Positions 1 through 8,933 of a stretch of 64,000 nucleotides of DNA are shown piece after piece. Numbering within the stretch: position 1 is the first letter of the stretch; every line of letters begins with the position of its first letter. Source of the DNA: an uncultured Oscillospiraceae bacterium (lineage in GTDB: Bacteria; Bacillota; Clostridia; Oscillospirales; Ruminococcaceae); NCBI GenBank assembly GCA_949737515.1, contig CATJCP010000191.1:1-64000 (forward strand), read 5' to 3'. Under the pieces are notes generated by a model. That model searched no databases. It was not told the DNA's origin and was given only the letters and a program-made list of their open reading frames with translations. The translations under genes and the position numbers were made by a program.

Positions 1-1500
1 GACAGCTGCGCCTATAAAATCCAGCAGCTTGTGCCGTCCGCGCGGATCGTCACCGCACATGGCAAAATGAACGAGGAACAGCGGTTCGGCGTGGCCCACA
101 AGGAGCGTTTGAAGGAGATGAAGCACAATGTGGACGTCCTCACCCTTTCCGCCACCCCCATCCCCCGGACCCTGAACATGGCCATGTCCGGCGTGCGGGA
201 TATGTCGGTCATTGAGGAGGCCCCTGCCAACCGCCATCCGGTTCAGACCTACGTGCTGGAACACGACTGGGGGATCCTGGCTGAGGCCATCCGCAGGGAG
301 CTGCGCCGGGGCGGGCAGGTGTTCTATCTCCACAACAACATCGCCACCCTGGAACGGTGCGCCAGCCAGATCGCCGGGCTGGTCCCTGACGCCAGAATCG
401 TCATTGCCCATGGGCGGATGGCGGAGGAGCAGCTTTCCAACACCTGGAAGATGCTCATGGACCACGAGGTGGATATCCTGGTCTGCACCACCATCATCGA
501 AACCGGGGTGGATGTGGCCAACTGCAACACCCTCATTGTGGAAAACGCCGACCACATGGGCCTTTCCCAACTCTACCAGCTCCGGGGACGGGTGGGCCGG
601 TCCAACCGCCGCGCCTTTGCCTATCTCACCTTCCAGCAGGGCAAGGAGATTTCGGAGATCTCTGCCAAGCGGCTGGCCGCCATCCGGGAATTTACCTCCT
701 TTGGCTCCGGCTTCCGCATCGCCATGCGGGATCTGGAGATCCGGGGGGCCGGGAACATCCTAGGGGCGCAGCAGCACGGGCACATGGAGTCGGTGGGATA
801 TGACATGTACGTGAAGATGCTCTCCGAAGCCGTCCAGGAGCAGAAAGGGGAAAAACCTGTTTCCTCCATTGAGGCGGAATGCCTCATCGACGTCCGGGTG
901 GGGGCCCATATCCCGGAATCCTACATCGGCAGCCTGTCCAACCGGATCGATATCTACAAAAAAATCGCGGGCATCCGCAACGAGGCCGACGCCATGGACG
1001 TTACCGACGAGCTGATCGACCGGTTTGGGGAGCCGCCCAAGGCGGTGAAGGGGCTGATCGACGTGGCCCTGATCCGGAACCTGGCCATCCAAATGGACAT
1101 TTACGAAATTTCCCAGGGGGAGGAACGGATCACATTCTATACCCACAGCCTGGACATGAACCGCATTGGGGCTCTGTCGGCCAAATACCCCGGCAGGGTT
1201 TCCGCCGGGGCGGTGGATAAGGCCTGCATTTACCTGGCCCTGGAGCGTTCGGAAACCATCCTGGAGCTGCTACGGGAGGCCCTGGTGTGTATGAAAGAGG
1301 CCCAGGACCGGATGGAGCAGGGGGAAGCCGGAGAGCAGGGGGAAGCCCCCCAGACGCCCCGCCGCGCCAAGCCTGTGGAGAAAAAAGCCACCTCCGCCAT
1401 GGAACGCGCCCTGGAAATGCAGAAGGCCATGACGGCCCAGAAACGCGCCTCAGCCCAACAGGCCGCCCAAAGGCAGGCCCGTACACCCCGGAAGGGATAA
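1..1500 (+). CDS. mfd: Transcription-repair coupling factor Mfd, C-terminal part (5' truncated by window edge)
   Basis: Frame open from base 1; EEQRFGV..HKE, LTLSATPIPRT, CTTIIETGVDVANCNTLIVENAD, QLRGRVGRS motifs of Mfd/RecG helicases; C-terminal TRCF domain follows. Confidence 0.95.
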   Translation, partial: DSCAYKIQQLVPSARIVTAHGKMNEEQRFGVAHKERLKEMKHNVDVLTLSATPIPRTLNMAMSGVRDMSVIEEAPANRHPVQTYVLEHDWGILAEAIRRELRRGGQVFYLHNNIATLERCASQIAGLVPDARIVIAHGRMAEEQLSNTWKMLMDHEVDILVCTTIIETGVDVANCNTLIVENADHMGLSQLYQLRGRVGRSNRRAFAYLTFQQGKEISEISAKRLAAIREFTSFGSGFRIAMRDLEIRGAGNILGAQQHGHMESVGYDMYVKMLSEAVQEQKGEKPVSSIEAECLIDVRVGAHIPESYIGSLSNRIDIYKKIAGIRNEADAMDVTDELIDRFGEPPKAVKGLIDVALIRNLAIQMDIYEISQGEERITFYTHSLDMNRIGALSAKYPGRVSAGAVDKACIYLALERSETILELLREALVCMKEAQDRMEQGEAGEQGEAPQTPRRAKPVEKKATSAMERALEMQKAMTAQKRASAQQAAQRQARTPRKG

Positions 1501-1526
1501 AGCTTCCATAATTCCGCGCCAACGCA

Positions 1527-1569
1527 AAAGGCCGGAGAGTTCCCTGGGCTGGGACCTCTCCGGCCTTTT
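1527..1569. terminator. Intrinsic terminator after mfd (possibly bidirectional)
   Basis: AAAGGCCGGAGAG...CTCTCCGGCCTTTT perfect 13-bp stem with T tract. Confidence 0.85.
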
Positions 1570-1589
1570 CTATTGCGGCAGAACGCCCT

Positions 1590-3593
1590 TTATTTCAGGT
1601 AATGATCCATCCAGGCGGTGATCTCCGCCAGCCTCTTTTCCCGGTTGTCAGGCTTGCCGGACCGGGATAGCTCATGGTTTTCCCCGTGGAACAGCACCAT
1701 CCTGGAGTCCACCCCGTGGACTTTCAGGGCCGAGAAGATCTGGTACCCCTCCACGTCCGGGCAGCGGTGATCCTGGTCGGAGTGAATGACTAGGGTGGGG
1801 GTCTTCGCCTTGTCGAGATACTTCAGCGGAGAGTGGAACCACAGCTTTTCCGGATTGTCCCAGTTGTCGGCCGCCTGCTGGTCCGGCCCGAAGAAGTAGC
1901 CGATATCGCTGACATAGTTAAAGGCCAGCCAGTTGGCAATGGAGCGCTGGGTTGCCGCAGCGGCAAACCGCTGGGTGTGGCCGATGATCCAGTTGGTCAT
2001 AAACCCGCCGTAGCTCCCGCCGGTCACGCCCACCTTTGCCGGGTCGATGGCGGGATACTGCTCCAGCATCTTGTCGGTAAACATCATGATATCGTCGTAG
2101 TCGATGGTCCCGTACTTGCCCCGGACATCGGCAAATTCGTTGCCCTTGCCGTCGCCGCCCCGGGGGTTGCAGAACAGCACAAAGTACCCTTCGCTGGACC
2201 AGTACTGCATCTCGTGGAAGTACAGGTCCCCAAACAGGCTCTTGGGCCCGCCGTGAATGTCCAGGATGGCCGGATACCTTTTGCTGGGATCGTAATCCCT
2301 GGGCAGCAGCACCCATCCATCAATGGAAACGCCGTCCCCATCCACAAAGGGATGGTACTGGGGCGCGGCGATCTCCTTGCGGTTGAAGAAATCCTCATTA
2401 AAGGCGGAGAGCCTTGTTCTGCTCTTATCCCGGATGGCATAGACCTCTTGAAGCCGGTTCTCATAGAATCCCACCGCCAGAATGCCCTCCTCTGAAAGGG
2501 CGAACATATCCACGCAGCCGTCGTCAGTGGAGAGCAGCTCAATCTTCCCGGAATTCAAGTCCATCCGGTACAGGTTCCCGCAGAAATCCACAACAGAGGT
2601 AAAGTAGAGGAAATCCCCCTTTACCTGGAAGGAGGTCCCGCCGCCCAGACGGCAGTCCGAACCAACGGTGCTTCCCACAGAGTGGTCATATTCCGCCAGC
2701 TGGGAAACCTCCCCGGTTTTCAGGTCGCAGAGATAGAAGAAGGGATTCTCGTTGTTGCCGTACCGCTGGCAGAGGGAGGCGGCAAAGACAGCCTTTCCGT
2801 CCTTCCAGAAGTCAAAGGATCCCATCCGGTAAACGTCCTTGGTGACCGTCTTGGTCTCCCCGCTCTCAATGGAGTAAAGGTACAGGCCGTTTTTCATGGG
2901 CATCAGGCTGTCGTATTCCTTGGCGGTGTAGGCGATATATTTTCCGCAGGGGGAGGGATGGGAGACCGCCACATCCGCCATAGGCGCACTGACGCGGGTC
3001 AGCTTGTTCTGGGCGGAATCGTAGAGGTAGAGCTGGTGGCGGAGCTTATTGGTAAAGTGCCTGCCGTTGCTCCAATAGGGAAGCTCGTCGATGATCTGCC
3101 AGGCTTCGTGCTCCTTTTTGTACTGCCCCAGCAGCTTCTCCTTCTCCTCATCGGTCTTGCCGGAAAGGTCGGGGCGGTTGGTATCGACAGTTGCGTTGAC
3201 CAGGTAGAGGTTATCCCGATGGGGGATCTTCTCCAGGGAGCCCACCTTCAGGCCGATGGTAAAGGCCTCCTGGGCCTCGCCGCCGTCCAGGGAGAGCTTA
3301 TAATAGGTGGTCAGCTCCTCGCCCTTTTGAATGGCCTTCTGACGGTCCTCATCCCGCTGGGAGGCGAACAGCAGCGTTCGGTTGTCCAGCCAGAGGATGC
3401 CCTTCTCCTTGCCCTGGGAGGTCATTTTGACGAATCCCTGCTCCGGGCGGAAGGCCCAGATGTTGGAGTCATAGCCGTTCTTCTTGTTGGCCTGAGAGAC
3501 GACAAGGGCCGCGTTCTTTCCGTCAGGGGCGTATTTCAGCTCTGACAGGAATCGGTATTCCCGGAAATCGTTTAAAAGCACCTTTTCTTTCAT
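1590..3593 (-). CDS. S9 family peptidase (acylaminoacyl-peptidase / prolyl oligopeptidase-like)
   Basis: Beta-propeller-like N-terminal half; GGSYGGFMTNW nucleophile motif; C-terminal HSDQDHRCP and HGENHELSR; start at MKEKVLL preceded by AAAGGAGCAGAGAC. Confidence 0.9.
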   Translation of the reverse strand: MKEKVLLNDFREYRFLSELKYAPDGKNAALVVSQANKKNGYDSNIWAFRPEQGFVKMTSQGKEKGILWLDNRTLLFASQRDEDRQKAIQKGEELTTYYKLSLDGGEAQEAFTIGLKVGSLEKIPHRDNLYLVNATVDTNRPDLSGKTDEEKEKLLGQYKKEHEAWQIIDELPYWSNGRHFTNKLRHQLYLYDSAQNKLTRVSAPMADVAVSHPSPCGKYIAYTAKEYDSLMPMKNGLYLYSIESGETKTVTKDVYRMGSFDFWKDGKAVFAASLCQRYGNNENPFFYLCDLKTGEVSQLAEYDHSVGSTVGSDCRLGGGTSFQVKGDFLYFTSVVDFCGNLYRMDLNSGKIELLSTDDGCVDMFALSEEGILAVGFYENRLQEVYAIRDKSRTRLSAFNEDFFNRKEIAAPQYHPFVDGDGVSIDGWVLLPRDYDPSKRYPAILDIHGGPKSLFGDLYFHEMQYWSSEGYFVLFCNPRGGDGKGNEFADVRGKYGTIDYDDIMMFTDKMLEQYPAIDPAKVGVTGGSYGGFMTNWIIGHTQRFAAAATQRSIANWLAFNYVSDIGYFFGPDQQAADNWDNPEKLWFHSPLKYLDKAKTPTLVIHSDQDHRCPDVEGYQIFSALKVHGVDSRMVLFHGENHELSRSGKPDNREKRLAEITAWMDHYLK

Positions 3594-3698
3594 TGTCTCT
3601 GCTCCTTTGGTGTATTTGGATCGAAAACCCATATGTTTAGTTTAGCACATTTACAGAAAACCGCAAGCAGGAATTAAAAACCCGCCCAAGGATATCGA

Positions 3699-3727
3699 TT
3701 GCTTTCCACCTGTTTCAATGCTATAAT
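3699..3727 (+). promoter_or_regulatory. Sigma-A-type promoter for the sulfatase/esterase operon
   Basis: TTGCTT - 17 nt - TATAAT about 35 bp upstream of the sulfatase ATG. Confidence 0.7.
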
Positions 3728-3762
3728 GATAGAAATTCCAAAACACAAACAGGAGGTGCGTC

Positions 3763-5283
3763 ATGCCCGCTCAAAAACCCAATATCATCTTCCTCATGAC
3801 CGACCAGCAGCGCTGGGACTGTATGGGAAGGTTCAACGCGCAGATCAAGACCCCCGGCATTGATAAGCTAGCCGCCGACGGCGTCATCTTTGACCAGGGG
3901 GTCTGCCAGTGCCCCATGTGCGTCCCCAGCCGCAACTCTATGATGTTCGGTATGTACCCGTCACAGATCGGGGTGCGCACCAATGCGGGAGGCATCTTCG
4001 ATGAAGCCCGTCTCCCTTCTCTCCCCCTTCCTCAGCTGTTAAAGGACAACGGCTACTTTACGGCAGGGTTTGGAAAAACCCACTGGAACAACGGCTTTTT
4101 CACCGACAAGCCCTCCAAGAGGGGCTTTGATGTCAGGGCGGAGGGCCAGTCCAGCAAATCCGCCTGCTACGAATACGGGGCCGTCATGATGGACGACGAG
4201 GGCCAGGATCCAGAGGGCCTGAAGGCCTACGGCGAGGAGGTCCACGGCTGGGGCGGCGGCGAGGAAAACTACCTGGGCTATCTGGGCTGTACCAGCCGGC
4301 TGCCCAAGGAACACCACCGGGACGGCTTTATCTTCAAAAAATGCATGGAATTCCTCAACGGGCCGCTGCCGGAAAACCAGCCCCTGTTCCTATATCTATC
4401 CTTCATCAAACCCCACGCCGGGTTCAACGTCCCGCCGGAGTATGAATCCCAATACCGGCTGGAGGATATCCCAGACCTGGAAACGCCCCCCTGGGAGGAA
4501 GAACCGGACACCCACGTCCGGGCCATGTCCCAGGTGAGTGATGCCCTTCGCCGCTGCCATGAGGAGCTGAAATCCCACTGGAAGGAGCTTACCCCGGAGC
4601 AGCGGAAACGGTCCACCCTCCGCTACTGGGCCAACTGCACCTTCCTGGACGACTTTATCGGCCAGGCGGTGGAAAAAATGCGGGAACGGGGCCTGCTGGA
4701 CAACGCCCTGATCATCTTCACCTCCGACCACGGGGATATGATGGGGGAGCGGGACCACCGGTTCAGCAAATACTGCCTGTACGACGGGAGCGTCCGCGTC
4801 CCCATGGTGCTTTCCGGAAACCTGATCCCACCGGAGAAAAAAGGGACGGTGGACAGCCGTCCGGCGGAGCTGGTGGACTGGATCCCCACCATCTGCGACG
4901 CGGCGGGAATCGCCCCTGATCCCCGTCTTCCGGGGCTGAGCCTGCTGTCCGAAAGGGTCCGGAAAGGCGCTTTCAGTGAATTCCACGGCGGCGGCCCGGA
5001 GGATCCCCAGCCTGCCCCCTCCTGGATGTGGCGGAACAAGGACTATAAGCTGATCCTCTTCCGGGAAGGGACGGTTCTGGACGATACCCCCTTAAAGGGA
5101 GAGCTGTACGACCTGCAAAAGGATCCCCACGAATGGTACAACCAGTACTACAACCCCGAATACGCCGCTGTTAGGATGAGCATGATGGAGGAGCTTCTAT
5201 CCCACATCGCCTCCGCCTATGCCAAGGGACCGGCTTTCGGCGACGTCCGCGGCTTAGAGAAGATCACACCAAAAGAGACATAA
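3763..5283 (+). CDS. Sulfatase (alkaline phosphatase superfamily, Cys-type)
   Basis: PNIIFLMTDQQRWD N-terminus; formylglycine motif C-V-P-S-R in QCPMCVPSRNSMMFG; TSDHGDMMGER; AGGAGG RBS. Confidence 0.93.
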   Translation: MPAQKPNIIFLMTDQQRWDCMGRFNAQIKTPGIDKLAADGVIFDQGVCQCPMCVPSRNSMMFGMYPSQIGVRTNAGGIFDEARLPSLPLPQLLKDNGYFTAGFGKTHWNNGFFTDKPSKRGFDVRAEGQSSKSACYEYGAVMMDDEGQDPEGLKAYGEEVHGWGGGEENYLGYLGCTSRLPKEHHRDGFIFKKCMEFLNGPLPENQPLFLYLSFIKPHAGFNVPPEYESQYRLEDIPDLETPPWEEEPDTHVRAMSQVSDALRRCHEELKSHWKELTPEQRKRSTLRYWANCTFLDDFIGQAVEKMRERGLLDNALIIFTSDHGDMMGERDHRFSKYCLYDGSVRVPMVLSGNLIPPEKKGTVDSRPAELVDWIPTICDAAGIAPDPRLPGLSLLSERVRKGAFSEFHGGGPEDPQPAPSWMWRNKDYKLILFREGTVLDDTPLKGELYDLQKDPHEWYNQYYNPEYAAVRMSMMEELLSHIASAYAKGPAFGDVRGLEKITPKET

Positions 5284-5296
5284 GGAGTGTTTGCAT

Positions 5297-6061
5297 ATGG
5301 CTTTGCTGCATATTCAAATGGAATCCAGGGCCCTGCATATGCCGGTGCCCCTGGACGTAATCCTCCCCCAGGAAGCCGGCGGGGCCTCCCGGCCCTATAA
5401 GGCCCTTTACCTACTCCACGGCTCCGGAGGGTGCCAAAGTGACTGGCTGCTCAATTCCAACCTATACCGGTATGTAAAACACCTGCCCTTGGCGGTGATT
5501 CTGCCGGCGGGGAACAACAGCATGTACGTCGACACCTGCGCTGGACAGGACTACACCGGCTACCTGGCCTGGGAACTCCCCGCCGTCTGCGAGGACTGGT
5601 TCCCCCTCTCCAGGTCCAGGGAGGACCGGTATATCGGCGGCTTCTCCATGGGAGGCTACGGGGCCTTCCACACTGCCATGACCTATCCGGAGCAGTTTTC
5701 CAGGGCAATCTCCCTCTCCGGTGCGGTGGACGGCTCCACCATCTACCACGACGACGAAGACCTCAGCGGGCAGGCCGTAAACTTACTGGGACCGGAATCA
5801 GAATTCTTTGGAGGGCCGAATGACCTGATGGCCCTGGCGGATAAACTGGCGGACCGTTCCCTGGACCAGCTGCCCCGGTTCCTCTCCCTGTGCGGGAACC
5901 AGGACTACCTGTTGGAGGACAACCTGATCTTCAACGAATACATGGAGCGCAGCGGTATCCCGCTGGAGTTTGAAAGCTGGGACGGCAGCCACAACTGGGA
6001 TTTCTGGGATAGCGCCATCTGCCGCGCCCTGGAATGGCTGGAAATCCCCGGACGGATCTGA
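5297..6061 (+). CDS. Alpha/beta-hydrolase, putative esterase family (PF00756-like)
   Basis: YLLHGSGG, GGFSMGGYGAFH (GxSxG), DGSHNWDFWD; RBS taaggag upstream of ATG 5297. Confidence 0.85.
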   Translation: MALLHIQMESRALHMPVPLDVILPQEAGGASRPYKALYLLHGSGGCQSDWLLNSNLYRYVKHLPLAVILPAGNNSMYVDTCAGQDYTGYLAWELPAVCEDWFPLSRSREDRYIGGFSMGGYGAFHTAMTYPEQFSRAISLSGAVDGSTIYHDDEDLSGQAVNLLGPESEFFGGPNDLMALADKLADRSLDQLPRFLSLCGNQDYLLEDNLIFNEYMERSGIPLEFESWDGSHNWDFWDSAICRALEWLEIPGRI

Positions 6062-6087
6062 TTTGAGCCAAAAGGAGTGAATGAATT

Positions 6088-6861
6088 ATGGCTTTTATGG
6101 AAGTTCAGTTTTATTCCGAGGTTCTCCATATGGAAATGGCGGCCTATGTCCTCATGCCCCAACCCAAGGATCCCGATGCCTCCGGAGAACCCTACAAAAC
6201 CCTCTGGCTCTACCACGGCGGCAGCGGCGACCACACCGGCTGGCTGCGGGAATCCCGCATTGAGGCCTACGCCAGGGAGCGGAATATTGCCGTCATCATG
6301 CCGGGCGTCCACAAGTCCTGCTTTATTAACATGAACATAGGGATGCGCTACGGCGATTTTGTGGGCAGGGAACTGGTGGAGATTATGCGGGGCTTCTTCC
6401 CTCGGCTGTCCCACCGCAGGGAGGACAACTTTGTTTCGGGGCTGTCCAACGGCGGTTACGGGTGTATCCATGTGGGGCTGTCCAACCCTGACATATACGG
6501 CGCCATAGGGGCTTTTTCCGCTGGGGACAAGGCGGATTCCGACTTTACCAACCGGCAGCGGGAAAAGGAGATCCTCTTTGGGGATATAGACCTGCACCAA
6601 AGCCCCTACTGCCTGAAATATGTGGGAAAAAAGCTGATGGAAAGCGGCCAGACCCCTCCGGTGGTATACCACGCCTGCGGGGCAAAGGACCCATGGCTGG
6701 CGCAGAACAACCTGATGCGGGACTTCTTTACCTCCTTCCCAGGAGACCCGTTCCATTACCACTACGACCTTCTGGAGGGATATGGACATCAGTGGGAGTT
6801 CTGGGATTTAGAGATCCAGAAGTTCCTGGATTATATGGGCGTCACGGCAAAGGAAAGATAA
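6088..6861 (+). CDS. Alpha/beta-hydrolase, putative esterase family; paralog of the preceding gene
   Basis: WLYHGGSGDHTGW, SGLSNGGYGCIH, GYGHQWEFWD; RBS aaaggagtg. Confidence 0.85.
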   Translation: MAFMEVQFYSEVLHMEMAAYVLMPQPKDPDASGEPYKTLWLYHGGSGDHTGWLRESRIEAYARERNIAVIMPGVHKSCFINMNIGMRYGDFVGRELVEIMRGFFPRLSHRREDNFVSGLSNGGYGCIHVGLSNPDIYGAIGAFSAGDKADSDFTNRQREKEILFGDIDLHQSPYCLKYVGKKLMESGQTPPVVYHACGAKDPWLAQNNLMRDFFTSFPGDPFHYHYDLLEGYGHQWEFWDLEIQKFLDYMGVTAKER

Positions 6862-6884
6862 CGGCGCTTTGAAACTGCAATCAT

Positions 6885-6915
6885 AAAGGACGCGCCGGAA
6901 ACAGCGCGTCCTTTT
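6885..6915 (+). terminator. Intrinsic terminator of the sulfatase/esterase operon
   Basis: AAAGGACGCGC-CGGAAACA-GCGCGTCCTTTT. Confidence 0.85.
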
Positions 6916-6958
6916 GCCCTTGAGCCCAAAACACATGCTGACGGATGTAGAGGCGCTG

Positions 6959-7750
6959 TCAAATCAGCTGGAAAAACCGGATGATACTGCCGTCCACGGT
7001 TGTCACCTGGCATTCCCTTGCGCCCCAGGGCTGCTCCTTAATTTCTCCGATCTTTTTCCAGCCGTTTCCCTTTACAAAGGCGCACAGGTTTTCAATGTCA
7101 TCCACCTGGATAAAGGCCGCTGTCCGTTGCTCCGGTTTTCCGTAAAACATATGCAGCCCGTTAAAGGGGATTTGAGCCAGGTTCTTTACTTCCCCCGGCA
7201 GGAATGTCGCGCAGCCGTACGTTCCCACACCGTTTTCATTTCTCTCATCTATCCCGGCATACCACCCCAAAACATCCTCAAACCACTTTGCGGTTTGGTC
7301 CATATCCAGGGTGTAGTACACCGCACCGTTTTCCTTGACAGAATATCCCCGTTTTTTCATTCTATCGAGCATTTGATTACCTCCTAAAATAGATTGGACT
7401 GAGATTTTGGGAATCGAACGGAGGGATCCCTTTTGGCTGCGCGCCGCCATTGGGGACAGGCCGTGGAAACGGGCAAAGGCACGGGAAAAGCTTTCCGGGG
7501 ATTCGTACCCGTATTTCAGGGCAATATCGATAATTTTAGCGTTCGATTGTTCTACCTCATCCCCCGCCAGGGTCAGCCGGCGGCTGCGGATATACTCCCC
7601 AAGGGAAACCCCGCACACCATGGAAAACAGGCGCTGAAAGTGATAGGCCGACAGATATGCCTGAGCTCCTATCTCCTTCGCGTCCAGCTCCTCCCCAAGG
7701 TGTTCTTCGATAAAATCAACGGCCTTTTGCATTCCCTTTACCATATCCAT
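6959..7750 (-). CDS. AraC-family regulator with C-terminal glyoxalase/VOC-like domain
   Basis: AraC HTH (LSAYHFQRLFSMVCGVSLGEYIRSRRL...YGYESPESFSRAFARFHGLSP) fused to VYYTLDMDQTAKWFEDVLGWYAGI...; RBS GGGGGGAG. Confidence 0.85.
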   Translation of the reverse strand: MDMVKGMQKAVDFIEEHLGEELDAKEIGAQAYLSAYHFQRLFSMVCGVSLGEYIRSRRLTLAGDEVEQSNAKIIDIALKYGYESPESFSRAFARFHGLSPMAARSQKGSLRSIPKISVQSILGGNQMLDRMKKRGYSVKENGAVYYTLDMDQTAKWFEDVLGWYAGIDERNENGVGTYGCATFLPGEVKNLAQIPFNGLHMFYGKPEQRTAAFIQVDDIENLCAFVKGNGWKKIGEIKEQPWGARECQVTTVDGSIIRFFQLI

Positions 7751-7927
7751 TCGCTCCCCCCTGTCCAATCATAGTATAGCATGTTCCGGCCATACCCGCA
7801 TGATATTTTCTGCCCTCCCCGGCTAAGAACGCTTTTGGAAGAGTATCTGCGCCATTGTGAAGTCTCGCCAGGCGTTAGCCTAGCGTCAGCCTGCCTTTAT
7901 CGAGCAAAGGTATCTTTATAAAAAATA

Positions 7928-7976
7928 ATAACGGCCTGATCCAAAATGTTTACTGCATTTTGAATCAGGCCGTTAT
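7928..7976. repeat. Long near-perfect inverted repeat (21-bp arms)
   Basis: ATAACGGCCTGATCCAAAATG - TTTACTG - CATTTTGAATCAGGCCGTTAT (20/21 pairs). Confidence 0.8.
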
Positions 7977-8839
7977 CTATTTTCTGGCGCTTCTATACGA
8001 TTACACCCTTTCTTATGTCAAGCAAGTCTACATACCCTTTTCTATATGATAAAGTCATGCATTACAAGAACATTTATCAAATGCCATGTTTCCCTGCTTA
8101 CGTTTGGCATTCAGCTTCTGCAAAACACATCTGTCCAGCCAGCCGCGGCCTTCTATTCTTTGGCACTTTATTTTTCGTATGGCGTTATCTTCCTTCTCCA
8201 GCGGTTCCTCTCTCCCTCGCTGTACGCGGGAATTGTTTCAGAACTGCCGCCGGGATTTAATTTTATGGCTTTTCCGATACGCTTCTGCCGAAAATGCTGC
8301 CTATGCTTTACAGGAGTTAATGTCAGGGTTAGTGTGCGTATGAGGTGAGGATAAATGTTCCCCTTCTGTTTTTACCTTTCCAAACCTGGGAATCTTTTTA
8401 GAAAAAATGACTGGAGGAATTTGGCTTCTTGATCCGGCTCTTGCTGAATCGTCTTTTCCTTCCGCCTGCGTTCATGCCTGATTGTTTTCCCCTGCAATGG
8501 TATCAGCTCCTTGTCAAATATTGACACATTGGATATGCTCCATCTTACATTCATTGCAGACACGCTTTGAACTGCGGGTTCTCTTTTCCTTGAAAAACTC
8601 TCCTCAATATGGAACTGCTCTGGGGAAACTCTCACTCATTAGGTCATCGGGTATCACCTCTCCTTTCTGTGGTTTTATAATACCACACTCTCCCCGAAAA
8701 CGCAATAGGTTTTTGATAAAATCGGCATTTTATTTCAATTTTGTTTGAAACTTATATATAATATATACAATAAAATACAACTAGATCCTGCTATTGGCAA
8801 TCCAGGTGAAATCGTGTATAATAGGCTTATACTTATATA

Positions 8840-8930
8840 AAATCCAGGGGCAGTTCCCTGAGAGCCCAAACAGGCTCTAAGAAAAGATGAAAGGACGCTG
8901 CAAAACCACAGCGCATCCGTGGGAGGACAA
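8840..8930 (+). promoter_or_regulatory. Structured 5' leader of nnr, candidate cis-regulatory RNA (unassigned)
   Basis: CAGGG/CCCTG, AGAGCC/GGCTCT and CGCTG/CAGCG hairpins in series, then CCAC/GTGG complementarity abutting the GGGAGGA Shine-Dalgarno; promoter TTGGCA-17-TATAAT upstream. Confidence 0.4.
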
Positions 8931-8933
8931 CAC

